A stretch of 64,000 nucleotides of DNA from contig NZ_SDGK01000080.1 in assembly GCF_004521965.1 (NCBI RefSeq), positions 1-64,000 on the forward strand, given 5' to 3'. The DNA comes from Weissella cibaria (GTDB lineage Bacteria; Bacillota; Bacilli; Lactobacillales; Lactobacillaceae). Under the pieces are notes generated by a model. The model ran no database searches and was not told the origin of the DNA. It was given only the letters and a program-made list of their open reading frames with translations. How positions within the stretch are numbered: position 1 is the stretch's first letter; the number at the start of each line of letters is the position of its first letter. The position numbers were made by a program, and so were the translations under genes. This document shows positions 55,464 to 63,926 of this stretch, in pieces.

Positions 55464-56879
55464 ATGGCAGATGAAACAGAAACTGTCGCGTTGAGCGTGC
55501 CACAAGATATCACAGCTGAACAGGCAGTTTTGGGATCAATTTTATTGTCGACGGATCCGCAAGATTTAATTGCCGATTTGATGACAATTTTGGAACCGTC
55601 TGATTTCTATCGCACGGCCCATCGTTTGATTTATGCGGCAATTTTGAAGCTTGATGAATCGCAATGCGCAATCGATATATTGACAATTGTCGATGAATTG
55701 AATAAAGACAATCAAGTCGAGAACGTTGGTGGAATGGCCTATTTGGCGGAGCTGGCCTCGACGGTGCCGATTGCTAGTAATGCGTTGTACTACGCCCGAA
55801 TTGTCCGTGAGAAGTCAATTCGCCGCAATATGATCGATACGTTGCAAAGCAGTTTGACGCAAACGTATGAAGGCGCTGATTCGGTCGATGACGCGGTTGC
55901 CGAATTATCAACCAAGCTGGATATGATTAACGGTGGCGAAAAGAGCGCTGACTTTAAGAATATCGCGGACGTGGTTGAGAAGTCATTTGAACAAATTGAA
56001 CAAAACTCACGCACGACAGCAACGGTAACTGGATTGGCGTCCGGTTATCCGGCTTTGGATAATCTAACAACTGGTTTTCACGGTGGTGAAATGATTATTG
56101 TGGCTGCGCGTCCTGCCGTTGGTAAGACCGCGTTCGTCTTGAACATCGCCCAGAAGGTGGCCGTAGCCGATCCAGATTTACCAGTTGTTGTGTTCTCGCT
56201 GGAAATGCCGGATACGTCACTGGTTAACCGTATGCTCGCGGCTGAAGGAAATATTAATTCACAGCATATGCGTACTGGTCAACTTGATTCTGAAGAATGG
56301 AATGCGTTGGCGGTCGCGATGGGATCGTTAGCAAATACAAAAATCTATATCGATGATACGGCTGGAATTAAGGTAACAGAAATTCGTTCAAAGTTACGCC
56401 GTCTTTATAAGCGTGAAGGTAAGCTGGGATTGGTCATTATTGATTACTTGCAGCTGATTGAAGGAACGGGTAGTGAAGGTCGTCAGCAAGAAGTGTCAGC
56501 CATTTCACGTGCCATCAAGATGATGGCGATGGAGATGGATGTGCCGATTATTGCACTATCGCAGTTGTCACGTAGTGTGGAACAGCGTCAAGATAAGCGT
56601 CCAATGCTGTCAGATATCCGTGAATCTGGATCAATCGAGCAGGACGCCGACATCGTTGCTTTCTTGTACCGTGAAGACTACTATGAGAAGGCTAACGATG
56701 ATTCAGATAACCCCAATGACCCACGCGATGAAGAACAACAGGACGTGGGAGAAATTGAAGTTATCTTGGAAAAGAACCGTTCTGGTGCGCGTGGAACGGC
56801 ACGCTTATTGTTTGTTAAGTCATACAATAAGTTCTCAAACATTGAGTTCCACGCTGAAGAACCGGGTGGATTCGGTTAA
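55464..56879 (+). CDS. dnaB: Replicative DNA helicase DnaB (DnaC of Bacillus)
   Basis: Hexameric 5'-3' helicase of the replication fork, 471 residues. N-terminal helical domain (about 15-120, TAEQAVLGSILL), linker, RecA-like C domain with Walker A AARPAVGKTAF, Walker B GLVIIDYLQLI and SRSVEQRQDKRPMLSDIRESG (in part). ATG 55464 has AGGAGG seven bases upstream; upstream extension to 55392 lies in the terminator/promoter gap. Own promoter is likely (TACAAT around 55428). Confidence 0.96.
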   Translation: MADETETVALSVPQDITAEQAVLGSILLSTDPQDLIADLMTILEPSDFYRTAHRLIYAAILKLDESQCAIDILTIVDELNKDNQVENVGGMAYLAELASTVPIASNALYYARIVREKSIRRNMIDTLQSSLTQTYEGADSVDDAVAELSTKLDMINGGEKSADFKNIADVVEKSFEQIEQNSRTTATVTGLASGYPALDNLTTGFHGGEMIIVAARPAVGKTAFVLNIAQKVAVADPDLPVVVFSLEMPDTSLVNRMLAAEGNINSQHMRTGQLDSEEWNALAVAMGSLANTKIYIDDTAGIKVTEIRSKLRRLYKREGKLGLVIIDYLQLIEGTGSEGRQQEVSAISRAIKMMAMEMDVPIIALSQLSRSVEQRQDKRPMLSDIRESGSIEQDADIVAFLYREDYYEKANDDSDNPNDPRDEEQQDVGEIEVILEKNRSGARGTARLLFVKSYNKFSNIEFHAEEPGGFG

Positions 56880-56893
56880 ACAATATCGGTTAT

Positions 56894-56923
56894 TAACGGG
56901 GTTACCAACTTGGTAACCTCGTT
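56894..56923 (+). terminator. dnaB terminator
   Basis: AACGGGGTTACCA / TGGTAACCTCGTT inverted repeat, followed by TCTTATTTTT. Confidence 0.72.
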
Positions 56924-56955
56924 CTTATTTTTGGAAAAAAGGAGATACAGTTATC

Positions 56956-58146
56956 ATGCAAACACAACAAGCCGGCATGTCACTTCGTTGGTTATTAACG
57001 GCAAGTTTTATTAATAATGTGGCTTATGGATTTATCTGGCCCTTAACTTCAATTTATCTACATGACCAACTGTATCAGACCTTGGTTGTTATCGGTTGGG
57101 TCATGATGGCTAACGCGATTGGACAGGCGGTTGGTTCACTAGTAAGTGGCCGATTATTTGACCGGTTTGAACCCCGTAAATTGATGCAGGTTGGTACACT
57201 AATGATGATTGTCATTAATTTGCTCTTCATCTTCTTCCATGGCTGGCCAAGTTATGCCGTTATTTTGACATTAGCCGGTTTCTTCGGTGGGTGGAACACG
57301 GCCACGATTAATTCTTATGGGACATATGTACGAAGCCATGATGGTCGTTTTGTATTCAACATGTTGTACTTTATTAGCAATTTTGGCATGGTGTTTGCGA
57401 CTGCTGCAGTTGGTCCAATTTATAATTTTGGCATTACCTGGCTATTCTGGTTGGCTCTCGTCATGTATTTAGTGCTAATGGCAATCGTAGAATTCACCTT
57501 CAAAATTAAAGTGGAACGCATCCAACAAACTGAGCGAAAACAAACCCTGCAGTTGCCCAAGTGGAATGTGCGCTTAATCTACACAGGCGTTATTGGATTG
57601 GTTGTTCTGTGGGTTTCATATTCACAGTGGCAGGGAAATCTGTCAATTTACATGTCTAGCATCTTGAAGTTGCCAGTTTGGCAATATTCAATGCTATGGA
57701 CTATCAACGGTGTTTTGATTGCAATTATTCAATTGGGCATGAATGCCTTGAATTTATCGGCAGACCGTAAATCAATGTTCATCCAAATTTATGCTGGGCT
57801 GATTATGTTTGGCCTTGCCTTTATGATTTTGCCGTTTGCAAAGTCGTTTACTGGCTTTGCGATTGCAATGGTTGTCACGACCATTGGTGAAGCAACGGCC
57901 TTCCCAATGATTCCAGCGTTAGTTAATGAGTTATCGCCATTAGAGCTAAAGGGGCGTTATCAGGGAATGACGGCTGCCGCACCATCTGTTGGTCGGGCGG
58001 TGGGACCGTTGATTGGTGGTGCTGTCATAGAACAAAGTGGATATGGTACTATGTTCTATGGTGGTGCAGGAGTTGTGTTTATCGCCTTTATTGGGGTAGC
58101 AATCATGATAATGACCGGCTATCGCCACACCACGCAATATGAATAA
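56956..58146 (+). CDS. Major facilitator superfamily transporter
   Basis: 396 residues, 12 hydrophobic helices. MFS loop 2-3 motif appears as GRLFDRFEPRKLMQ (about 66-79). N-terminal helix YGFIWPLTSIYLHDQL, C-terminal half with EATAFPMIPALVNELSP and GRYQGMTAAAPSVGRAVGPLIGG (in part), typical of drug/solute exporters of the DHA1 (YfmO/MdtH-like) type. Substrate unknown. Start ATG 56956 with AGGAGA 10 bases upstream. The FUSC-like gene follows after 14 bases; the pair may form one unit. Confidence 0.85.
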   Translation: MQTQQAGMSLRWLLTASFINNVAYGFIWPLTSIYLHDQLYQTLVVIGWVMMANAIGQAVGSLVSGRLFDRFEPRKLMQVGTLMMIVINLLFIFFHGWPSYAVILTLAGFFGGWNTATINSYGTYVRSHDGRFVFNMLYFISNFGMVFATAAVGPIYNFGITWLFWLALVMYLVLMAIVEFTFKIKVERIQQTERKQTLQLPKWNVRLIYTGVIGLVVLWVSYSQWQGNLSIYMSSILKLPVWQYSMLWTINGVLIAIIQLGMNALNLSADRKSMFIQIYAGLIMFGLAFMILPFAKSFTGFAIAMVVTTIGEATAFPMIPALVNELSPLELKGRYQGMTAAAPSVGRAVGPLIGGAVIEQSGYGTMFYGGAGVVFIAFIGVAIMIMTGYRHTTQYE

Positions 58147-58160
58147 AGCGAGGGTCTGCA

Positions 58161-58691
58161 ATGAAATTAGGGATGTTCCGATTGGGGATGCGGACGTTTA
58201 AAACGGGACTATCAGTGATGGTTATCATTGCCTTGTTTGCGTTTTTACATCGTGGTAATCCAATGATTGCTTCACTGGCTGCCGTATTTTCGTTGCGACA
58301 GGACTTTGAAACAACGTTAGACTTTGGTAAGTCGCGTGTGATTGGAAACGCCATTGGTGGTATTTTCGCGATTACCTATTTTTTTGTTTTTGATTTATTA
58401 GATGAATCGCAGTGGGTCACAATTATCGTGGTACCGCTATTATTGATGCTATTGATTTCAATTAATGACGGTTTGAACAACAATAAAGGATTAATTGGTT
58501 CTGTAGCGGCCTTCTTGATGATTTCGTTAACGATCCCTGAAGGAGCCAGCTATATGTATGCTATCGAACGTGTCTTTGATACGTTCTTAGGTACCGTGAT
58601 TGCAATTGTGATGAACATTGGCGTTCATCCGCGTGACGTGGCTACGATTGCGGCTGATTTGGCTGAGCGCCAACGGCATAGTAAAAAATGA
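58161..58691 (+). CDS. FUSC / aromatic-acid exporter family membrane protein
   Basis: 176 residues with four to five TM helices (FKTGLSVMVIIALFAFLHRG, then SRVIGNAIGGIFAITYFFVF, TIIVVPLLLMLLISIND, and VFDTFLGTVIAIVMNI, quoted in parts). It resembles the N-terminal membrane module of the FUSC/ArAE_1 family (R.G-x-R-F-K-T-G start, PMIASLAAVFSLRQDF). The cytoplasmic C-terminal domain of full-length members is absent, as usual for the short Firmicute form. Start ATG with GAGGG upstream. Confidence 0.78.
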   Translation: MKLGMFRLGMRTFKTGLSVMVIIALFAFLHRGNPMIASLAAVFSLRQDFETTLDFGKSRVIGNAIGGIFAITYFFVFDLLDESQWVTIIVVPLLLMLLISINDGLNNNKGLIGSVAAFLMISLTIPEGASYMYAIERVFDTFLGTVIAIVMNIGVHPRDVATIAADLAERQRHSKK

Positions 58692-58713
58692 TGATCGAAA
58701 AGTCTGGCTTAGT

Positions 58714-58747
58714 GACCTGAATGGGTTGTTGATCCAGGTTTTTTTTG
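58714..58747 (+). terminator. Terminator after FUSC gene
   Basis: ACCTG / CAGGT-based hairpin (58715-58739) with eight T. Confidence 0.7.
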
Positions 58748-58807
58748 CATATTACCGCAACTTATATTAGAATTACATGAGAAAACTAAGCGTGTGGGGA
58801 TACAAGT

Positions 58808-60070
58808 ATGCGGGAACAAGATAAGTTAACCATTTTGCGTGATTTGATTACGTTGAATACAGTTGCGGATAATGAAACATCGGTTGCAATCTTTTTACAG
58901 GGTCTATTGCGCAAGCATGGGATTGATGCACAATTGGTGACAGACGATAATACGAAGCGTGCCAATTTGGTGGCCGAAATTGGGGATGGTCAAGGACCAG
59001 TATTGGCATTTGCTGGTCACGCAGATACGGTTCACGAAGGTGATTTAACGACTTGGTCAACGGATCCCTTTACGCTGGTTGAACAAGATGGCCGTTTATA
59101 TGGTCGTGGTACGACTGATATGAAGGGTGGTTTGGCAGAATATGTGATTGCGATGATTGAACTGCATGAACAAGCTGTCCCACTCCATGGCACATTACGT
59201 TTGTTAGTGACGGTTGATGAGGAAAAGACTGAAGCCGGGGCACGCCTGTTAGCTGATCGGGGTTATGCGGATGATATCGATGCGATGGTCATTGCCGAGC
59301 CGACAGGGGTTGCTTTGCCAGATATTACAGACTATTTCCAAAGTGGTGGCGCAGTAATTGATGAAGCGACTTTGAAGGAATTGCAAGTAGCTATTGAAAC
59401 TGCAACAGCACCGGAGCAACACTTCATCTTTCACGCGCACAAGGGCTTTTTGGCGTATGAAGTAACGGCGACGGGAAAAGCTGCGCATAGTTCAATGCCC
59501 AAGCTTGGCGTGAACGCGATTGACCACCTGGTAACGTATTACTTAGCTGAGAAGACATTCTATGGCACCTTGCCAGAGGTTAGTCCAGTCTTGGATCGGA
59601 CATTGTACGGACCGGATGTCATTCGGGGAGGGCAACAACAGAATTCAGTGCCTGACTCAGCAACCCTAACGGTGTTAACCCGAATCATTCCTGAGTTACC
59701 ACCAAAAGCGTTGATTGCACGATTAGAGCGGCTGGTTGCAGAGGTAAATGCGACCGATGAAACCATGCAATTGGCCTTGCATGTGAGCGCTTATGATGAT
59801 GCGGTGGTGACACCAAAAGATAGTCAACTGATTCAATTGATTCAACGGTTGGTGCCAGACTACTTGCCCGAACCCTTGGCTGCACCAGCTATTGCGGTAT
59901 CCTTGGGAACAGACGCTTCACAGTTTATCAAAGCTAATCCGAACTTAGAACTTGCAGTAATTGGACCGGGTAATGCGACAGCGCACAAGGCTGATGAGTA
60001 CGTTGAACGCAAGGCGTATTTGGATATGGTTGGCCTATACGAAGCAATTGCAAAACAGTATTTGCAATAA
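58808..60070 (+). CDS. M20 family deacylase/peptidase (ArgE/DapE-like)
   Basis: Zinc amidohydrolase, 420 residues. Metal ligands: His in GHADTVHEGD (about 71), Asp in GTTDMKGG (about 103), Glu pair in VDEEKTEAG, and Glu in IAEPTG. The lid domain (about 200-320) carries HAHKGFLAYEVTATGKAAHSS (in part). An insertion of about 30 residues lies between AEPTG and HKG. C-terminal His in ATAHKADEYV. Family members remove succinyl/acetyl groups or cleave peptides; substrate cannot be fixed. Start ATG 58808 with GGGGA upstream. Confidence 0.87.
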   Translation: MREQDKLTILRDLITLNTVADNETSVAIFLQGLLRKHGIDAQLVTDDNTKRANLVAEIGDGQGPVLAFAGHADTVHEGDLTTWSTDPFTLVEQDGRLYGRGTTDMKGGLAEYVIAMIELHEQAVPLHGTLRLLVTVDEEKTEAGARLLADRGYADDIDAMVIAEPTGVALPDITDYFQSGGAVIDEATLKELQVAIETATAPEQHFIFHAHKGFLAYEVTATGKAAHSSMPKLGVNAIDHLVTYYLAEKTFYGTLPEVSPVLDRTLYGPDVIRGGQQQNSVPDSATLTVLTRIIPELPPKALIARLERLVAEVNATDETMQLALHVSAYDDAVVTPKDSQLIQLIQRLVPDYLPEPLAAPAIAVSLGTDASQFIKANPNLELAVIGPGNATAHKADEYVERKAYLDMVGLYEAIAKQYLQ

Positions 60071-60268
60071 GTTCCTTTTTTGATAGGCGAATTGCGAGTG
60101 CCTAAACCTAATTATTTACCAAGACAAGGCCCTCCTTGGATAAGAAGCGAACAGAAAGACGAACCTGTTTCCTTGTTCTCGGCGAATGATTAAGCGATTG
60201 CAGACTGAGAGACAACCGAAACACCATGGTAACCAGCAAACGCCTGCTAGACGTTTGCTGGGTTTTTT
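60071..60268 (+). other. Intergenic stretch ending in a strong terminator; possible ncRNA
   Basis: No gene. Small stems CCAAG/CTTGG (60119-60139) and GAACAG/CTGTTTC (60149-60172) precede the terminator ACCAGCAAACG / CGTTTGCTGGGT (60233-60263) with six T. The terminator lies 160 bp after the peptidase gene, so it either ends a long 3' UTR or a separate RNA. No clear promoter or known RNA family. Confidence 0.35.
60232..60268 (+). terminator. Terminator upstream of the moxR operon
   Basis: 11-bp stem AACCAGCAAACG / CGTTTGCTGGGTT with TTTTTT. Confidence 0.85.
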
Positions 60269-60277
60269 GTCTGATTT

Positions 60278-60322
60278 GGCGAAGTCACACCCCACCCACC
60301 ATGCCTCGTCGCAACGCGACGA
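60278..60322. repeat. Copy of the intergenic repeat family (right end)
   Basis: Bases 60278-60305 (start GGCGAAGTCACACCCC) match the inverted left end of the 34.1-kb element at about 24 of 28 positions. Bases 60299-60322 repeat the 24 bases at 48377-48400 exactly, including the hairpin TCGTCGC-AAC-GCGACGA. Confidence 0.8.
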
Positions 60323-60420
60323 TCGATACAAACTACGATCGACCAAATGACTTTTCATAAGCAAAAGCCGATTAAACAGCGTAAACTAGAATCAAGATTA
60401 AAAGGGTTGAGGTGACACAA

Positions 60421-61596
60421 ATGGCATTATCATTTAAAGAGTTATTAACGGCAGTACCTGTGGTATTGCGGGGTGGTAACGTTCCAAATATTGTCGGTGA
60501 AGCAGGAATTGGTAAGTCAGCCTTAGTTGCTGAAGTGGCCCGTCAAATGGGGGCAACTTTGTTTACGACGGTTGTGTCATTGTCAGAAAAAGGTGACTTG
60601 GCAATTCCTGTACCACCTTTGACAAGCGAGGCTTATGTCGAAACAGAAAAGTATGGTTCGTTAGCCGATGTGCAGTATGGCTACACTCACACATTGATTG
60701 AAATTATTGAAACCGCACAAGCGCAACCAGGTCGCCCTATTTTGTGGTTCTTGGATGAATTTAATCGTGGGTCACAAGCAGTGCAAAGTGAATTAATGAA
60801 TCTAGTGTTGCAACGGCAAATCAATTCGTTGGTGTTGCCTGAAGAAGTGAAGTTGGTAATTGCTGAAAACCCTGATGAAACGATGACTGGATTTGAAAAT
60901 GCAGATTATGGGGTTGTTGCTGGTGATGCAGCTATCAAGGATCGTACGGTGCGATTGGTGATGAAGGTTGATGTAGCCGGTTGGCTTGCCTGGGCTGCTG
61001 AAGAAGATGCACAAAAGCAACGCCCACATATTCATGATTTGATACAACGTTATCTTCAAGAGGATGCGACCCAATTGTATCCTGTTGACCGAGGAGACGA
61101 TTTGAATCCAACCCCTCGTGCTTGGCAGCGTGTCTCGGATAATTTGTTTGAGTTGCTGGTATTGCCGGATGAGACGCAACGAGCTTTAGTTTTTGATTTG
61201 GTCGCGGGTGATTTGGGTGAAGTTGCCGCACAACGTTTTGTGCAATTCAAGCAAACTAATCAAGAAACACTGACGCCAATGGATATTTTTGTGAGTCAAC
61301 CTTTGGGTCCGGTAGTGCCCGAAAAGGTGATGCAAACGTACCAAGGTTTACCAGAAGTTCAAAAGTTGGCCTTGCTTAAGTCAACTTTGGTCGCAATTGA
61401 TGTCGCCCAGCCAGATAATGCCGGGCGATTCGCACAAATTTTAACGGCAACAGCCAAGGATGGTCAGTATGCGATTGTGAAGCAAGTGGCTGCTGGTGAT
61501 GTCTTAGAAAAACTTTATGGCGCAGATGATGAATCAGCTAAGGCGTTGTATCAATTGATTACGAAGGTTGCGGCCTATGACTTATCAGAAGATTGA
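60421..61596 (+). CDS. MoxR-type AAA+ ATPase
   Basis: 391-residue AAA+ ATPase of the MoxR group, chaperone-like ATPases that work with VWA-domain partners. Walker A VGEAGIGKSAL (about 24-34), Walker B ILWFLDEFNRGSQ (about 108-120), sensor 1 VIAENPDE, Arg finger region DRTVRLVMKVD. C-terminal helical domain (about 230-391) is longer than in classical MoxR. ATG 60421 has GAGG 8 bases before it; GTG 60412 is an alternative. The VWA gene overlaps its 3' end by 20 bases, strong evidence of a joint complex. Confidence 0.85.
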   Translation: MALSFKELLTAVPVVLRGGNVPNIVGEAGIGKSALVAEVARQMGATLFTTVVSLSEKGDLAIPVPPLTSEAYVETEKYGSLADVQYGYTHTLIEIIETAQAQPGRPILWFLDEFNRGSQAVQSELMNLVLQRQINSLVLPEEVKLVIAENPDETMTGFENADYGVVAGDAAIKDRTVRLVMKVDVAGWLAWAAEEDAQKQRPHIHDLIQRYLQEDATQLYPVDRGDDLNPTPRAWQRVSDNLFELLVLPDETQRALVFDLVAGDLGEVAAQRFVQFKQTNQETLTPMDIFVSQPLGPVVPEKVMQTYQGLPEVQKLALLKSTLVAIDVAQPDNAGRFAQILTATAKDGQYAIVKQVAAGDVLEKLYGADDESAKALYQLITKVAAYDLSED

Positions 61597-62770
61597 TGGA
61601 TTGGTTCAGAAAGCCACAATGAAATTGCTTGACGAAAGCCGATTTTATGGTGAAGTCGTTTTGCGATTAAATCGGATCTATGATGAAACAGTTGGGGGCA
61701 CGATGGGTTTGTCATGGCAGGCACCATTTTGGGAATTGCGAATTAATCCGATTTTATTTGAAGAAGTTTATCATACGGTTGCCGAAGTAAAGGGCGCCCT
61801 CACGCATCAGGTGTTACACATGGTGTGGGAACACCCAATTCGTTATGCAGATAAAATGAATGAGAATGCAGCTGAAGCCAAAATGGTTGGTCTAGCAACT
61901 GACTTAGCGGTTAACCAATATATCCGTGGCGGGTTCCCGGGGGCGCATACCTTGCAAGAGGTGACAGATATGATTGACTTGCAACTGCCGGAATATTCAG
62001 ATTCAAGTACCTACTACAATTTGTTGCATCCGTTGATGGATACAATCGATAATGAAGGCGCAAGTTCGCAGTTGCCAGGTGATGATCATAAGGGATGGTC
62101 AACCGGGGCTGAAGCTGGCGAAGAAGCAGAATCTGCTTTGCGGAATGTAGTTGCAGATGCTAATCATGATGCCTTGGTGGCTGGTCGTGGGACGATGTCA
62201 GGCGAAGTTGAACGGCAAATCGAACAACTATTAGCACCACGGCGTAATTGGCGAGGCTTATTGCGGGAGGCTATTAGTAATGTGCCGGCAGATAAACAAG
62301 ATAGCCGCGCGCGATTTAATCGTCGTCAACCATATCGGATGGAACTGGCCGGAAAAATTGATGCCACGCAAACAAATGTCGTTGTATTTATTGATAATTC
62401 AGCATCAATTTCAGACGAGACGGCGATGCGTTTTATGGCTGAAGTTGCTCAAATGCAGAAGCAATTGGCGGCGAGTGTCCATTTTTATGCCTTTGATACA
62501 GTTGCAACACCAATTGATAAACAATGGCTGGCCAAGGGTCAACGCCGTGCGGGTGGTGGCACTGCATTTGCGCCGATATTTGAACAACTACAGCAAGATC
62601 TTTATCGTCCTGAAAGTACGGTTGTCGTAATATTTACGGACGGTGATGGCGAACATGATATGGTACAACCGAAGTATCGCCGTTTGGTCTGGGTACTGCC
62701 CGAGGGCGTGGACTTATCATTGACCGAACCGTTCGGTCAGGTCGTGCGATTAACAAAGTGGGAGGACTAG
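61577..62770 (+). CDS. VWA-like protein with inactive-looking metallopeptidase domain (DUF2201-like)
   Basis: 397 residues. N-terminal half resembles the DUF2201 metallopeptidase-like domain: GALTHQVLHMVWEHP (about 78-92), where the metalloprotease HExxH reads HQVLH (Glu to Gln), so catalysis is unlikely. Middle: acidic linker and QLLAPRRNWRGLLREAI. C-terminal VWA-like domain with MIDAS VVVFIDNSASIS (DxSxS), Thr in GGGTAF and Asp in IFTDGDGEHD. ATG 61577, GAAGG 9 bases upstream, overlapping moxR. Likely the effector/adaptor of the MoxR ATPase. Confidence 0.82.
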   Translation: MTYQKIDGLVQKATMKLLDESRFYGEVVLRLNRIYDETVGGTMGLSWQAPFWELRINPILFEEVYHTVAEVKGALTHQVLHMVWEHPIRYADKMNENAAEAKMVGLATDLAVNQYIRGGFPGAHTLQEVTDMIDLQLPEYSDSSTYYNLLHPLMDTIDNEGASSQLPGDDHKGWSTGAEAGEEAESALRNVVADANHDALVAGRGTMSGEVERQIEQLLAPRRNWRGLLREAISNVPADKQDSRARFNRRQPYRMELAGKIDATQTNVVVFIDNSASISDETAMRFMAEVAQMQKQLAASVHFYAFDTVATPIDKQWLAKGQRRAGGGTAFAPIFEQLQQDLYRPESTVVVIFTDGDGEHDMVQPKYRRLVWVLPEGVDLSLTEPFGQVVRLTKWED

Positions 62771-62771
62771 T

Positions 62772-63059
62772 GTGTTAGATCCATTAATGTTGCGTGCTGT
62801 CATTTTACGAGCACCACAATACGAACGTGCAGTAGCACTATTATGGAACGAGTGGAATCGGTTTGTCATCGGTCATCCGATTTCACCAACGACAATTGCA
62901 CTTGATGATGCACAATTCGCAACCGCTTTGCTTGATGCTGATTTGGTTGTGGAAGCGGCATTGCGCGATACGTCAGCAGAATTTTTCGAAACAAATCAAC
63001 AATGGCTAAGCGATGAGGCTGTTGTTTGGATAAAGGAGTGGACTGATGGCCGAAACTGA
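62772..63059 (+). CDS. Small protein A of the MoxR/VWA operon
   Basis: 95 residues, soluble, acidic. It begins one base after the VWA stop with GTG (GGAGGA five bases upstream). Shared pattern with the next gene product: YERA-AL....W......P....TTI..D.QFA.ALL.ADLV. No known domain recognised. Stop overlaps the next start by 14 bases. Tight coupling in one operon suggests it is a subunit or adaptor of the MoxR/VWA machine; function unknown. Confidence 0.78.
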   Translation: MLDPLMLRAVILRAPQYERAVALLWNEWNRFVIGHPISPTTIALDDAQFATALLDADLVVEAALRDTSAEFFETNQQWLSDEAVVWIKEWTDGRN

Positions 63060-63351
63060 TTTGAACCCAATTGATTTACGATCATTTATTAATAAGGATC
63101 GCCGTTATGAACGGGCGGAGGCTTTAATTAAGGGGGCTTGGGAAGATTTATTGTTATCACAACCCTGGGGGATGACAACAATTAATATGGCTGATGTCCA
63201 GTTTGCGGAAGCATTGTTGCAAGCTGACTTGGTACAACCAGTTAGACAGCGGTTTGACACGTTTACGGATCTACAACAGTTTATCCAACAGAATAGTATG
63301 CGGTTGACACCTGATGTGGTGACCAGTTTGAAGAGTCGTTTTGATATGTGA
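63046..63351 (+). CDS. Small protein B of the MoxR/VWA operon, paralogue of A
   Basis: 101 residues, soluble, paralogous to the preceding 95-residue product (RYERAEALIKGAW, TTINMADVQFAEALLQADLV in part). ATG 63046 has AAGGAG seven bases upstream and overlaps the end of gene A. Last gene of the four-gene unit, followed by a terminator. No known domain recognised. Confidence 0.78.
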   Translation: MAETDLNPIDLRSFINKDRRYERAEALIKGAWEDLLLSQPWGMTTINMADVQFAEALLQADLVQPVRQRFDTFTDLQQFIQQNSMRLTPDVVTSLKSRFDM

Positions 63352-63358
63352 TGCTAAC

Positions 63359-63391
63359 TTAAAAAGCCGTGTCGTAGTGACACGGCTTTTT
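63359..63391. terminator. Bidirectional terminator moxR operon / DUF454
   Basis: AAAAAGCCGTGTC / GACACGGCTTTTT, a near-perfect 13-bp stem. Confidence 0.9.
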
Positions 63392-63788
63392 AAGCTTCGT
63401 CGTCCTCTTTCACAAGGAACCAGTTGTTCATCCACCAACCACGGTAGAAGCCTTCCATGGAAATAATCTGTGACAATGAGGCAAGAACCAAGGTGATTTG
63501 GAGCCATAGTTTACCGGATGTAAATAACGGAATGCTCATCATCGCAGCGGTCACCAAGTAAATCACAATGCGCCCTCGTTGTGAGAGTTTGCGTTGATAG
63601 ATACCTTCATGAATGTACGTCTGATAGTGTTTATTGTTAATCAGCCAGCTGTGTAGTCGCTCTGATGAACGACCCCAAAAGAAGGCGGTTAGTAAGTAGA
63701 ATGGGGTGGTTGGTATCCCGGGCACCCAAATTGTGACGGTTCCGATACCAAAGGTAATTAGACCGGCCAATATATATAAATAGCGCAT
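63390..63788 (-). CDS. DUF454 (YbaN-like) membrane protein
   Basis: 132 residues, small inner-membrane protein of the DUF454/YbaN family: IWVPGIPTTPFYLLTAFFWGRSS (in part) followed by LHSWLINNKHYQTYI is the family signature. Three to four TM helices (about 4-25, 27-40, 75-90, 95-110). Function unknown. Start ATG 63788 on the minus strand with AAGGACAA upstream. Convergent with the MoxR operon and sharing its terminator. Confidence 0.85.
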   Translation of the reverse strand: MRYLYILAGLITFGIGTVTIWVPGIPTTPFYLLTAFFWGRSSERLHSWLINNKHYQTYIHEGIYQRKLSQRGRIVIYLVTAAMMSIPLFTSGKLWLQITLVLASLSQIISMEGFYRGWWMNNWFLVKEDDEA

Positions 63789-63926
63789 AAATCGTTGTCC
63801 TTTTGGATAGTAGTTTCAGTATAGCAAGGATAACAGTCCGACAAAAGGGAAACATAACCGATACGGTAGAATTTCGCAAACCCTTATAAAGTTGCTATAA
63901 TGAAACAAAAGACTCGAAAGGATGCC

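Noticed and set aside
60071-60268. T-box or 6S RNA
   Set aside because: No T-box sequence, no specifier-like layout and no rod with central bubble; only small stems and a terminator.
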